Assembly (NCBI GenBank): GCA_964613665.1
Contig: CAZTIG010000012.1
Location: forward strand, 1-64,000
Origin: CAZQFV01 sp964613665
GTDB lineage: Bacteria; Chloroflexota; Chloroflexia; DTKN01
DNA length: 64,000 nt
Direction: 5' to 3'
Shown here: in pieces, positions 51,380 through 59,780 of the stretch
Numbering within the stretch: the stretch's first letter is position 1
Layout: each line of letters starts with the position of its first letter
Made by a program: the position numbers and the translations under genes
Notes under the pieces: model-generated
What the model saw: only the letters and a program-made list of their open reading frames with translations
Databases searched by the model: none
What the model was told of the DNA's origin: nothing

Positions 51380-51544
51380 CACGGCCGTACCAAAGTCGCC
51401 GGCCTTGACCGGCAAGTGCCCGGCTCAGGCAACGGCACGACGCCGCACATCCAGGGACACGGCAATGGTACGGCCATGCCGCGCTGTACGCCGGCCGGGC
51501 ACTTGCCATCCGCTGTGCATCGGCGCGACCTTGATATCGCCGTG
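51380..51544 (+). repeat. Palindromic dispersed repeat, copy B
   Basis: 165 bases, differing from copy C (60417-60581, opposite orientation) at about four positions in my hand alignment, with no gaps. Ends are CACGGC (51380-51385) and GCCGTG (51539-51544), inverted. Inside, GGCAAGTGCCCGGC (51411-51424) and GCCGGGCACTTGCC (51494-51507) form a perfect 14-bp inverted repeat. No open frame is shared sensibly between copies. It lies six bases after the radical-SAM-like stop and 15 before the -35 box of the next gene. Confidence 0.85.
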
Positions 51545-51559
51545 GTAGGCGAATGCCTC

Positions 51560-51588
51560 TTGACCTGCCCTCGATTCTATGCTATGAT
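51560..51588 (+). promoter_or_regulatory. Promoter of the DUF5679 gene
   Basis: -35 TTGACC (51560-51565), 17-bp spacer, -10 TATGAT (51583-51588). It lies right after repeat copy B. Confidence 0.78.
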
Positions 51589-51652
51589 AGCGCCATCGTC
51601 ATCGGCGATAGCAATCCGGGATGGGTTCAGCCCCAACAACAAGGAGGTCTCC

Positions 51653-51814
51653 ATGGACTTCGAAGGGTACTGCGTCAAGTGCCGTGCCAAGCGCAAGGTC
51701 AAGGGCGCCAAGGTGGTCAAGACCGGCAAGGGCCGCCCCATGGCCAAAGGTGTCTGCCCGGTCTGTGGCACCACGGTCACACGCTTCTTGTCCAAGGAAG
51801 AAGAGAAGAAGTAG
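51653..51814 (+). CDS. DUF5679 zinc-ribbon protein
   Basis: 53 residues. Two CxxC knuckles (CVKC at 7-10 and CPVC at 35-38) around a basic stretch (KRKVKGAKVV) form a zinc ribbon of the DUF5679 family, related to the ribbon of topoisomerase I. Many relatives are small cytoplasmic proteins of unknown role, perhaps binding nucleic acid. AAGGAGG precedes the ATG at 51653. It has its own promoter and terminator. Confidence 0.85.
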   Translation: MDFEGYCVKCRAKRKVKGAKVVKTGKGRPMAKGVCPVCGTTVTRFLSKEEEKK

Positions 51815-51837
51815 CCGCTCAGCTTCTCCGAGCATCT

Positions 51838-51874
51838 GACTTGCGTCGGCCAGTGTACCCGGCCGACGCAAGTC
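51838..51874 (+). terminator. Hairpin after the DUF5679 gene
   Basis: GACTTGCGTCGGCC (51838-51851) pairs perfectly with GGCCGACGCAAGTC (51861-51874), a 14-bp stem with a nine-base loop, 23 bases after the stop. The downstream T content is low (TATCTGTG). Confidence 0.7.
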
Positions 51875-51893
51875 TATCTGTGCCCCCAGGAGT

Positions 51894-51922
51894 TTGCCAG
51901 TGCCCCGCGGGTATGGTATAAT
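51894..51922 (+). promoter_or_regulatory. Promoter of the coiled-coil/glycosyltransferase group
   Basis: -35 TTGCCA (51894-51899), 17-bp spacer, -10 TATAAT (51917-51922). Leader about 120 bases. Confidence 0.75.
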
Positions 51923-52048
51923 CCCTGCGCCTGGCCACTTTCAGCCGGGAGCAGCCGGTCAACCTGCGGGCGTGACGATCCACGGGCGTGGGATCGCGCC
52001 GGGGCGTCGTCTTGGCTGCTGGCGAGGGCCAGGCGGAACCCCCGACAG

Positions 52049-52525
52049 ATGGAAAGCGAGTCCGGCATGGATGAACGCCTTTCCAACGAGACATGGCGCC
52101 GACTGCGCGAGGAGGCCCGGCGAGCCGCCGCCGAGGCCGCCCGCCAGGAGGCCGGGCGACAGGCCGCGGCGGTAGAAATGACGGACCTGTCGCGTTTGTC
52201 CCTGTTGGAGCAGCGCCTGGCGGCGCTGAACGAAGCCTGGGCCGTCCACAACCAGCCGCTGCTCACGCGCATTCCCGTCGTGGGCCCCCTGCTGGCCCGC
52301 CTGGGCATGCGCCTGGCCCGGTTCCTGCTGCAGAACCAGGTGGCTTTCAACGCCGAGTCGTCGCGGCTGCTCCAGCAGTTGCACCAGGCCCAGCGGCTCC
52401 TGACTGGCGAGCAGATCGACCGCGCCGACGATCTCTTCGCCCGCCTGGACGAGAGGCTGCTCTCACTCGAAGCGCGCCTGGAGGAACTCGAGGAAGAGGT
52501 CCGGCGCCTCCGCCAGCGCCCGTGA
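52049..52525 (+). CDS. Coiled-coil protein of unknown function
   Basis: 158 residues, almost all helical. An Ala/Arg/Glu-rich helix (about 15-45), a hydrophobic patch (LLTRIPVVGPLLARLGMRLARFLL, in two parts, about 71-95) that may lie on the membrane, FNAESSRLLQQLHQAQRLL, and a C-terminal coiled coil (about 120-157). Similar helical stretches occur ahead of glycosyltransferase or methyltransferase domains in O-antigen-type loci. Here it is a separate gene ten bases before a glycosyltransferase. The start at 52049 is uncertain; ATG at 52067 is equally possible, and both have weak ribosome binding sites. Confidence 0.6.
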   Translation: MESESGMDERLSNETWRRLREEARRAAAEAARQEAGRQAAAVEMTDLSRLSLLEQRLAALNEAWAVHNQPLLTRIPVVGPLLARLGMRLARFLLQNQVAFNAESSRLLQQLHQAQRLLTGEQIDRADDLFARLDERLLSLEARLEELEEEVRRLRQRP

Positions 52526-52535
52526 GAGGAATCGG

Positions 52536-53744
52536 ATGCACCTGGCCTGGGTCTCTCCCCTTCCACCGGCCCGCAGCGGCATTGCCGACTATAGCGCCGA
52601 GCTTCTGCCGGCGCTGTTGGCGGGTGCGGAGGTCTCTCTCTTTGCCCCGGAGCCCTGGGCGGAGATTCCTCTTTCGGGCGTGCCCTGCTATCCGCTGGCG
52701 GCGCTGCCCGACCAGGCCGATACGATCGACCTGATCGTCTACCACCTGGGCAACAACTATCTCCACACGGGCATCTACGACCTGGCCCTGCGCCTGCCAG
52801 GCGTCGTCGTGCTGCACGACTATGTCCTGCACCACATGGTCGCCCGGTGCACCATCCAAGCGGGCGATACCGTTGGCTATATCTGGCACCTGGCCTATGA
52901 GCGCGGCCGGCGGGGGGCGGCCATGGCCATACGGCGCGTCCACGGCGTGTTCAGCGAACGGGAGCAGTTCCTCGATCCTCTCAACCGGGTCCTGCTGGAT
53001 CGCAGCCGGGGAGTGATCGTGCACAGCAACTGGTCCGCTGAGAGGATCGGTCGTGACCATGCCGGCCTGCCGGTCGGCATCGTGCCGCACCACCTGGCCT
53101 CGATCCCCTCCTGCCCGCGGGAACAATTCCGCCGGGAACTGGGGATCGCCCCTGGCGAGATCGTCCTGGCTTCCTTCGGCTTCGTCTCCCGGCAGAAGCG
53201 AGTGGAGAGCATGTTGGAGGCTTATGGCCACCTGCGCCAGGAGTACCCCCAGGTGCGCTGCTTCCTGGTAGGAGAGCCTGAATCTGGCCTGGACCTGGCC
53301 GACATGCTGTTCTCCCTGGGGGTGCAGGACGAGGTGGTTGTGACCGGCTACGTGGACCTGGAGCACTTTTACCGCTACATCGCCGCCTGCGACATCGCCG
53401 TCAACCTGCGCTATCCCTCGGCAGGAGAGACATCGGGGGCGCTGGTGCGCCTTCTGGGGAGCGGCAAGGCGGTGATTGTCTCCAACCTGCACCAGTTCGC
53501 CGAGTGGCCGGACGATGTCTGCCTGAAGGTGGACCCGGGGCCGGCCGAGGGGCCGATGCTGCTCTATTACCTGCGCCGCTTGGTGCAGGACGAGGGCTTG
53601 CGCCAGCAGCTGGGGGAAAACGCCCGGCGCTATGCCGAGGCCAACCACTCCCTGGAGCGCTCGGCCGAAGGGTACCTGGAGTTCTGCCGCCGGCTGTTGC
53701 ATGCTACCCCGATGTCTGCTGGTTTTTTTTCAGCACCCTCCTAG
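52536..53744 (+). CDS. Glycosyltransferase (GT-B, family 4-like)
   Basis: 402 residues. The N-terminal half starts HLAWVSPLPPARSGIADYS, common for GT4 enzymes that act in polysaccharide synthesis. The C-terminal half has the nucleotide-sugar binding region: FGFVSRQKRVESMLEAYGHL, VVTGYVDLEHFYRYIAACDI and the acidic PSAGETSGALVRLLGSGKAV (E-x7-E-like). It should move an activated sugar onto a growing glycan. GAGAGGA precedes the ATG. Confidence 0.87.
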   Translation: MHLAWVSPLPPARSGIADYSAELLPALLAGAEVSLFAPEPWAEIPLSGVPCYPLAALPDQADTIDLIVYHLGNNYLHTGIYDLALRLPGVVVLHDYVLHHMVARCTIQAGDTVGYIWHLAYERGRRGAAMAIRRVHGVFSEREQFLDPLNRVLLDRSRGVIVHSNWSAERIGRDHAGLPVGIVPHHLASIPSCPREQFRRELGIAPGEIVLASFGFVSRQKRVESMLEAYGHLRQEYPQVRCFLVGEPESGLDLADMLFSLGVQDEVVVTGYVDLEHFYRYIAACDIAVNLRYPSAGETSGALVRLLGSGKAVIVSNLHQFAEWPDDVCLKVDPGPAEGPMLLYYLRRLVQDEGLRQQLGENARRYAEANHSLERSAEGYLEFCRRLLHATPMSAGFFSAPS

Positions 53745-53776
53745 GTAGGCTCCGCGCGGTGGAACGAGGAGTCGCG

Positions 53777-54484
53777 ATGGCCAGTCTCCCGCTCATCGGT
53801 TTGAACGGCGACGTCCAGCGGATCCCCCGCTGGGGAGAGGCGGCCACGGTGATGTTGACGTACGTCCGGGCCGTGGCGCGCGCCGGGGGCGTGCCCCTGG
53901 TCATCCCCCCCACCATAGACGACGACGCCCTCGCCGCTGTCCTGGCCCGTCTGGACGGGCTGGTCCTCACCGGCGGCTCTGACCTGCCGCCGCGGTGGTA
54001 CGGGCAGAGGAAACATCCGCGCACCCACCTGGCCGACCGCCGCCGCCTGCAAACCGACGGCCTGTTGGTGCAGCAAGCCCTGGGCGGCACACTGCCCATC
54101 CTGGGCATCTGCATGGGCTGTCAACTGCTGAACGTTGCCCTGGGCGGCGACCTGATCCAGCACATCCCCGAGCAGGTACCGGGGGCGGTCGCGCATGCGC
54201 CGCGGGAGACTTTTCACCCGGCGCTGGTCGCGCCGGGGTCACGGCTGGCGGGCATCCTGGGTCGTACGGAGCTAGAGGTCAACTCTTCCCACCACCAGGC
54301 CCTCGGCCGGCTGGGCCGCGGCCTGCGGGCCGTGGCCTGGGCTCCCGACGGGGTGATCGAGGCCATCGAGATGCCGGACGAGCGCTTCCTCCTGGCCGTC
54401 CAGTGGCACCCCGAGCGGCTGGCCGACCGCCCGGAGCACCTGGCCCTCTTCCAGGCGCTGGTCCAGGCAGCCCAGGGACACTAG
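53777..54484 (+). CDS. Gamma-glutamyl-gamma-aminobutyrate hydrolase-like (peptidase C26)
   Basis: 235 residues. A class I glutamine amidotransferase fold with nucleophile Cys in GICMGCQLLNVALGG (about residue 112) and the His-x-Glu part in QWHPERL (about 213-219). VLTGGSDLPPRWYG near residue 58 is typical for PuuD and related gamma-glutamyl hydrolases. These cleave gamma-glutamyl amides, for example in putrescine breakdown. No other puu gene is nearby, so the true substrate is uncertain. AGGAG lies before the ATG at 53777. It converges with the flippase gene. Confidence 0.85.
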   Translation: MASLPLIGLNGDVQRIPRWGEAATVMLTYVRAVARAGGVPLVIPPTIDDDALAAVLARLDGLVLTGGSDLPPRWYGQRKHPRTHLADRRRLQTDGLLVQQALGGTLPILGICMGCQLLNVALGGDLIQHIPEQVPGAVAHAPRETFHPALVAPGSRLAGILGRTELEVNSSHHQALGRLGRGLRAVAWAPDGVIEAIEMPDERFLLAVQWHPERLADRPEHLALFQALVQAAQGH

Positions 54485-54565
54485 CCCGGGCTCGCAGCCC
54501 CCGCCCTGGCCCCCGGCGCCACCTCCCCTTCCTGCATCCTGCACATCCTGCATCCTTTCACTCCC

Positions 54566-56194
54566 TCACCCCGTCCCCTTGTGCTTCCTCCCCGGCCACA
54601 GCCTGCGCAGCACCGCGCGCTCATCGGGCGTAAAGGTGCGCAATAGCCAGATCATCGCTGCGTAGAGGACCGGGCCGACCGCCAGCGCCGCGGCCCAGTA
54701 GCCCTGCATGTGCAGCCAGACCATTGGCACGCCCATGACGGCCGTCGCCAGCGCCGGTCGCCAGGCCAGCCCCAGCAGGGGCAGCCGGCCTACCTCCCGC
54801 CGGACGACGAACCAGAAGGGGACAAAGAGCACTGCCTCGGTCAGGATGGTGATCGCGCTGGCCGGGATGTAACCGTAGGGGCCATAGAGCGGGATAGCCA
54901 ACAGGTTGGCGCCGACGTTGAAGATGGCGGCGATCAGGAAGGCCACGGTGATCGTCCGCTGGCGGTTGACGGCGATCAGGACGTACTGGGTGATGCCGTT
55001 GACGTAGCTCAGCGGCAAGAACCAGATCAGGATGGCCAGGGCAATCGCCGACCCGGGCAAGAAGCCCGTTCCCGCCAGGAGCAGGATGATCTCCCGTGCC
55101 AGGACACAGGTGACCATCGCCCCCGGCAAGGCCACCAGCAGCAGAACCTTCATGGCCAGGTGGTACGTGCTCTCCAGTTTGGCGCGGGCCTCCACGGCGT
55201 AGCGCGAAAAGAGGGGCAGCAGGGCCATCGCTAGGGCAGCGGGGATGATCGTGGTGGCATTGATCAGGGGATAGGCCGCCCCGTAGATACCGACGGCATA
55301 GTCCCCGCCATAGGGCTTCAGGATCAGCATGTCGAAGCGGAAAAAGACCAGCAGCAGCAGGTTGTTCAGCATCAGGGGCAGCGCGACCGGGGTCATCCAG
55401 CGCCACAGGCACAAGTCCAGCTCCGGCCGTGGGCGGAAGAGGAGGCGGTGCTGCAGGTGGACAAAGAGGAGCGCATTGACCGCGGTCACCAGCAAGGCCG
55501 CAGCCGCCAGCCCGACGACGCCCCAGCCGGCCACCAGTGCCCCGACCCCGGTGAGCACCTTCAGCACGTTGGTGAGCAGGGAGGCAAAGGCTGGGACCTC
55601 CATACGCTCCCGGGCGTTGAAGAGGGAGCTGATCGCCGCCGCCAGGCCGGCCGGGAAGAGGCTGGCCGTGAGCAGCCAAAGCGCCGCCTGGGCCTCTGGG
55701 TGAAGGGGGTCGGGCCCCAGGCCGTAGACATGGATGATCACGGCCACGGCGGGCAGGGAAAAGACCGACAAGGCCCAGCGAAACAGGGTCGTGTTGCTGA
55801 GGTAGCGGTTGGCGGCGGCCGGTTCGCGCGCCACCTCGCGCGTGGTCAAGAGTCCCAACCCAAAGTCGGTGACCGTGACCAGGTAACCGCCGACGATGAG
55901 GGCGACCAGGTCGTAGCGCCCCTTCACGGCAGCTCCCAGGTAGTGGGCGATGACGGCGAAAAAGGCCATGTCCATGGCCTTGTTGATCACGTTGGCGACG
56001 GTCGGGGTGAGGCTGTTCTTGAGCACGCGGCGGGCCATGCCGGCCTGGTCTTCCGCTCGCTCCTGATAGAGACGTCCCCACCAGCGCGCCACCAGGGCCA
56101 GCAGGACCAACAGGACGACCAGGCCGGCCAGAAAGAGGCCCAGCTTGAGGGGGAAGTCGTCGAACGAAGAGGTGGCCTGCAGCAGTGTCTCCAC
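54566..56194 (-). CDS. Wzx-like lipopolysaccharide/oligosaccharide flippase
   Basis: 542 residues from GTG at 56192-56194; the open frame upstream runs over the hydrolase gene and has no start signal. One N-terminal helix (about 16-40) is followed by a 12-14-helix MATE/Wzx-like core: NSLTPTVANVINKAMDMAFFAVIA, LNNLLLLVFFRFDMLILKPYGGDYAVGIYGAAY (in parts) and the late YVNGITQYVLIAVNRQRTI. It should flip lipid-linked sugars across the membrane. The extra first helix and linker (about 1-65) are longer than usual. It lies 14 bases after the lipoprotein hydrolase gene and may be the last gene of the pyr transcript. Confidence 0.85.
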   Translation of the reverse strand: METLLQATSSFDDFPLKLGLFLAGLVVLLVLLALVARWWGRLYQERAEDQAGMARRVLKNSLTPTVANVINKAMDMAFFAVIAHYLGAAVKGRYDLVALIVGGYLVTVTDFGLGLLTTREVAREPAAANRYLSNTTLFRWALSVFSLPAVAVIIHVYGLGPDPLHPEAQAALWLLTASLFPAGLAAAISSLFNARERMEVPAFASLLTNVLKVLTGVGALVAGWGVVGLAAAALLVTAVNALLFVHLQHRLLFRPRPELDLCLWRWMTPVALPLMLNNLLLLVFFRFDMLILKPYGGDYAVGIYGAAYPLINATTIIPAALAMALLPLFSRYAVEARAKLESTYHLAMKVLLLVALPGAMVTCVLAREIILLLAGTGFLPGSAIALAILIWFLPLSYVNGITQYVLIAVNRQRTITVAFLIAAIFNVGANLLAIPLYGPYGYIPASAITILTEAVLFVPFWFVVRREVGRLPLLGLAWRPALATAVMGVPMVWLHMQGYWAAALAVGPVLYAAMIWLLRTFTPDERAVLRRLWPGRKHKGTG

Positions 56195-56208
56195 GGAAGG
56201 ATCGACCC

Positions 56209-57255
56209 CTATGGCCCTCCATCCGCGGCCAGCCCCAGCTCCTGGCGTAGCCACTGCAGCCGGTCGCGGGTGGCATCGGCGTTCTGCTGGAGGGCATGCC
56301 CACCCTCGTACCACTCCACGCGCGCGGGCTGACCGGCCGCGCTGTACAGGTTGCCGGCCTGCGCCGGGGAGACGGAGCCGTCGGCCCGGGCGAACTGGAA
56401 GAAGAGGGAGGCCGGGGCGGCGTGCCCCACGTACTGCGCCGGGGCCACCGGCAGCAAGGCGGCACGGTAGTCGTCCCGCTGAGCCGGCGGCAGCGGCGTC
56501 CCGATCAGGAACCAGTCGGAGAATTCGGGCACGGGCGTCATCAGCACCAAGGTCCGGATGCGCGGCTCGACGCCGGCCAGCACCGCTCCGTACAGCGCTC
56601 CGAAGTCGTGCCCGACGTAGGCGATGCGCTGCACGTCGACCCCTTGCTGGGCCACGAGCAGGTCCAGTGCCCGGCGCAGCTCGACCACCTGGCGGATGAC
56701 GATCTGCAGATCGCTTGCGGCGTCGGACCCGCTCCACTTGCCGCGGAAGTGGTGCGAGGAGAAGCGGTCGTCCACCAGCAGGGCCACCGCACCCTCCTGC
56801 GCCAGCGCGACTGCCTCATCCAGGAACTCGTCGCGGTTGCCATCGGGAAACCCGTACCAGTGCACGTACAGGACCGCCGGGTGGGGGCCTTCCCCGGCCG
56901 GCCGCACAAGGTACGCCGTGACCTCTTCGCCGTAGGGGTTGGTGAAGGCGATGTCGCCGACCGTGACGCCGCCGCGCTGCTCCGTGGCCGCTGTGCTGAC
57001 GTTCAGCGGCGCGGCCCGGTCATAGTCGAACAGGGCCAGCAGCTCGGCGTAGGGGCCGGCCGTGGGGATGGGGGTGATGGTGGGACGGGTGCGGGTCGCG
57101 GTGGGAGGAACGGCAGTGGGCGGCGCGGTGGCGATCGGTGCAGGGGAGGTGGGGCCTGTCGTTCCCTGGGCCGGCGGAGAACAGGCTGCCAGCAGGGCGA
57201 ACAGGAGCACGGCCATCGCGGCAGAGGACCTTCCGCGGCACTTGCTGACAGCCAT
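56209..57255 (-). CDS. Alpha/beta-hydrolase lipoprotein with Asp in the nucleophile position
   Basis: 348 residues. A lipoprotein signal ends at Cys25 (LLAAC), followed by a P/T/A-rich linker (about 26-62). The alpha/beta-hydrolase domain has an HWYGFP oxyanion-type element, VALLVDDRF and the nucleophile elbow YVGHDFGALYG (Asp near residue 216) with the catalytic His in EGGHALQ near 324. The elbow carries Asp rather than Ser or Cys, as in haloalkane dehalogenases and epoxide hydrolases; the rest of the sequence is closer to dienelactone-hydrolase or acetyl xylan esterase-like families. It is anchored outside the membrane. The ATG at 57255 has GGGGAGG ten bases before it. It follows pyrC in the same direction. 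Confidence 0.8.
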   Translation of the reverse strand: MAVSKCRGRSSAAMAVLLFALLAACSPPAQGTTGPTSPAPIATAPPTAVPPTATRTRPTITPIPTAGPYAELLALFDYDRAAPLNVSTAATEQRGGVTVGDIAFTNPYGEEVTAYLVRPAGEGPHPAVLYVHWYGFPDGNRDEFLDEAVALAQEGAVALLVDDRFSSHHFRGKWSGSDAASDLQIVIRQVVELRRALDLLVAQQGVDVQRIAYVGHDFGALYGAVLAGVEPRIRTLVLMTPVPEFSDWFLIGTPLPPAQRDDYRAALLPVAPAQYVGHAAPASLFFQFARADGSVSPAQAGNLYSAAGQPARVEWYEGGHALQQNADATRDRLQWLRQELGLAADGGP

Positions 57256-57311
57256 GTCCAGATCGCCTCCCCACCAGGGGCACACGGGCCCGGGGTTCAT
57301 CGTCGGACCGA

Positions 57312-58763
57312 TCAGTCCGGAGGACGCAGCGGCCCCGTCTGGAGCAGTCCGTCGATACGCGAGGGGTGCGCGCGCGGCTGGTAGCGGTCCCCCGGGATCG
57401 GCGGTGGTCCCCAGACCGGCTGCCCCTCCAGCAGAGTCCAGCGCACCCTCCCGCGCAGCTTCAGTCCGGCCAGGGGGGTGTTCTTGCCCTTGGAGGCCAG
57501 TTCCGCCGGGTCCACCTTCCACTCCTCCTCGGGGTCGAAGATGGTGATGTCGGCCGGCCGACCTACCTGCAGCGTGCCGTAGGGCAGCCCCAGGATACGC
57601 GCCGGGGCGGCGGTCAGCGCACCGACCAGCGTGGACAGGTCGACCGTATTCTGGTACGAGAGCAACAGCAGGAGCGGCAGGGCCGTCTCCAGCCCGGAGA
57701 TGCCCGAGCTGGCGACGGCGTACTCGCACTCCTTGTCCACCCAGGTATGGGGGGCGTGGTCGGTGGCGATGGCGTCGATCGTCCCGTCGCGCAGGCCCGA
57801 CCAGAGCGCTTCCAGGTCGGAACGGGTGCGCAGCGGCGGGTTGACCTTGGTGTGGGTGTGGTAGGGCGGCAGGTCGGGCGGCACGGCCAGCAGCGGCTCG
57901 TGGCCGGCCAGTGCCAGATCCGCCCCCAGCGAGCCGGCAACCCACAGATCGGTCAAGGTCAGGTGATGGGGCGTCGTCTCCGCCGTGACGCGCACGCCGC
58001 GCGCCTTGGCCTGGCGGATCAGGTCGACTGCTCCTGCAGTGCTGACGTGGCAGATGTGCACGTGCCCGCCGGTGAGCTCGGCCAGGGCGATCTCGCGGGC
58101 CACTGCCGCTACCTCGGCCGCGGCGGGGTAGCCGCGCAGCCCCAGCAGGGTGGAGACCGGACCCTCGTGCATGTCGGCGTTCCTGGAGAGGTCGCGCTCC
58201 TCGCAGTGGGCCAGCAGGGGCAGGTCCAGCATGGTGCTGTAGAGCAGGGCGTGGCGCATCAGCCGGCCATCCGCCACGGGGTCGCCGTCGTCGGAACAGG
58301 CTACCGCGCCGGCCGCCTTCAGCTCGGCCAGCTCGGCCAGCTCCTTGCCGGCGCGGCCCTTGGTGATGGCTCCCACCGGCATGACGCGCACCACCCCCTG
58401 CTGGGCGGACAGCTGCTGCAACTGGTAGATACCGGCCGCCGTGTCCGGGGGAGGGGTCGTGTTGGGCATAGCGCAGACAACGCCAAAGCCACCCCGGGCT
58501 GCCGCCCGCGTGCCGCTGGCGATGGTCTCCTTGTCCTCGTCCCCCGGCTGGCGCAGATGGCAGTGCATGTCGATGAACCCCGGAGCGACGATGCAGCCGG
58601 CCGCGTCGATGACCTGGGTGCCGGGAATCCGCGGGTCGATCGTCGTCGACGTCAGGCTGGTGGTGATCTCGGCGATCTTGCCGTCCACGACCAGGATATC
58701 GGCAACCGAGCCCAGGTTCTGCGTGGGGTCGAGGACGGAACCATCCTTGATCAGCAGGCGCAT
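57312..58763 (-). CDS. pyrC: Dihydroorotase
   Basis: 483 residues, a class I (amidohydrolase) dihydroorotase that closes carbamoyl aspartate to dihydroorotate. Metal-binding HCH in DMHCHLRQPG (about residues 67-76), later histidines in LAHCEERD and HICHVSTAG, and the catalytic Asp in IATDHAPHT (about residue 329) are all present. The lysine usually carboxylated in class I enzymes is replaced in the visible alignment, as in one-metal or Asp-bridged types; this would need modelling. CAGGAGG precedes the ATG. It is third in the pyrR-pyrB-pyrC operon. About 483 residues is longer than the usual 420-430. Confidence 0.9.
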   Translation of the reverse strand: MRLLIKDGSVLDPTQNLGSVADILVVDGKIAEITTSLTSTTIDPRIPGTQVIDAAGCIVAPGFIDMHCHLRQPGDEDKETIASGTRAAARGGFGVVCAMPNTTPPPDTAAGIYQLQQLSAQQGVVRVMPVGAITKGRAGKELAELAELKAAGAVACSDDGDPVADGRLMRHALLYSTMLDLPLLAHCEERDLSRNADMHEGPVSTLLGLRGYPAAAEVAAVAREIALAELTGGHVHICHVSTAGAVDLIRQAKARGVRVTAETTPHHLTLTDLWVAGSLGADLALAGHEPLLAVPPDLPPYHTHTKVNPPLRTRSDLEALWSGLRDGTIDAIATDHAPHTWVDKECEYAVASSGISGLETALPLLLLLSYQNTVDLSTLVGALTAAPARILGLPYGTLQVGRPADITIFDPEEEWKVDPAELASKGKNTPLAGLKLRGRVRWTLLEGQPVWGPPPIPGDRYQPRAHPSRIDGLLQTGPLRPPD

Positions 58764-58820
58764 CGGTCTATCCTCCTGAAGTGGTGGTGGCCACGGCGAG
58801 GTGCGTTGGCAGGACGCCTT

Positions 58821-59780
58821 TCACACTGCTGCGCGCTGCCCGGCCAGCATGTACAGCAGCGCCATGCGGATGGCCACGCCGTTCGTGACCTGCTCCTCGA
58901 TGACGGACTGGGCGCAGACCGCTACGTCCGAGTCGATCTCCACCCCTTCGTTCATCGGCCCCGGGTGCATCACCAGGGCGTGCGGCGCGGCCTTGGCCAG
59001 ACGCTCCATGGTCATGCCAAAGGTGCGGGTGTACTCGCGCAACGTCGGCAGCAGGCCGCCCTCCTGCCTCTCTTTCTGCAGGCGCAGCATCATCACCACA
59101 TCGGCTCCGGCGATAGCCTCTTCCAGGCGGTAAGAGACGGTCACACGGGGGAAGACGGCCTGCCAGTAGGCGGCCGGCCCGACCAACGTCGGTGGCCCGC
59201 ACAGGATCACGTGGGCGCCCAGCTTGGTCAACCCCCAGAGGTTGGAGCGGGCCACCCGGCTGTGTACGATATCGCCGATGATGACGACCTTGAGCCCCTG
59301 GATCTGCCCGAGGTGGCGGCGCATCGTGTAAATGTCCAGCAGCCCCTGGGTAGGGTGGGCATGCTGGCCGTCGCCGGCATTGAGCACCGGCCCGTGAAAG
59401 TGCCGCGCCACCAGGTAAGGGGCCCCGGACATCGCGTGGCGCATCACCACGATGTCGCAGCCGAGCGCCTCCAGGGTGCGCACCGTATCCACGAGCGACT
59501 CACCCTTGACGACGGCGCTGGTCTGGGCGGTAAAGTTGATCACATTGGCCGACAGGGCCTTGGCCGCCTGCTCGAAGGAGATGCGCGTGCGCGTGCTCGT
59601 CTCGTAAAAGGCATTCACCACGGCGACGCCGCGCAGTGTCGGCACCTGGGCGATTGGGCGCGAGAGGATCTCGGCCATGGCATCGGTCTGGCTAAAGACC
59701 TCCTCGAACTCGTCTGGGGTGAAGTCGTCCAGGTCCAGGACGTGCCGGCGCGTGCTGTGCGGGGGCTGGCCTGCGTTCAT
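58821..59780 (-). CDS. pyrB: Aspartate carbamoyltransferase catalytic chain
   Basis: 319 residues. Carbamoyl-phosphate binding motif STRTRISFEQAAKAL (about 56-70), the SVVKGESL-like loop AVVKGESLVDT (about 85-95), HPTQGLLDIYT (about 140) and the aspartate-binding HPGPMNEGVE (about 275). It makes carbamoyl aspartate for pyrimidines. No regulatory chain gene pyrI is nearby, so control is probably at the level of expression through PyrR. The ATG at 59778-59780 overlaps the pyrR stop (ATGA). Confidence 0.95.
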   Translation of the reverse strand: MNAGQPPHSTRRHVLDLDDFTPDEFEEVFSQTDAMAEILSRPIAQVPTLRGVAVVNAFYETSTRTRISFEQAAKALSANVINFTAQTSAVVKGESLVDTVRTLEALGCDIVVMRHAMSGAPYLVARHFHGPVLNAGDGQHAHPTQGLLDIYTMRRHLGQIQGLKVVIIGDIVHSRVARSNLWGLTKLGAHVILCGPPTLVGPAAYWQAVFPRVTVSYRLEEAIAGADVVMMLRLQKERQEGGLLPTLREYTRTFGMTMERLAKAAPHALVMHPGPMNEGVEIDSDVAVCAQSVIEEQVTNGVAIRMALLYMLAGQRAAV

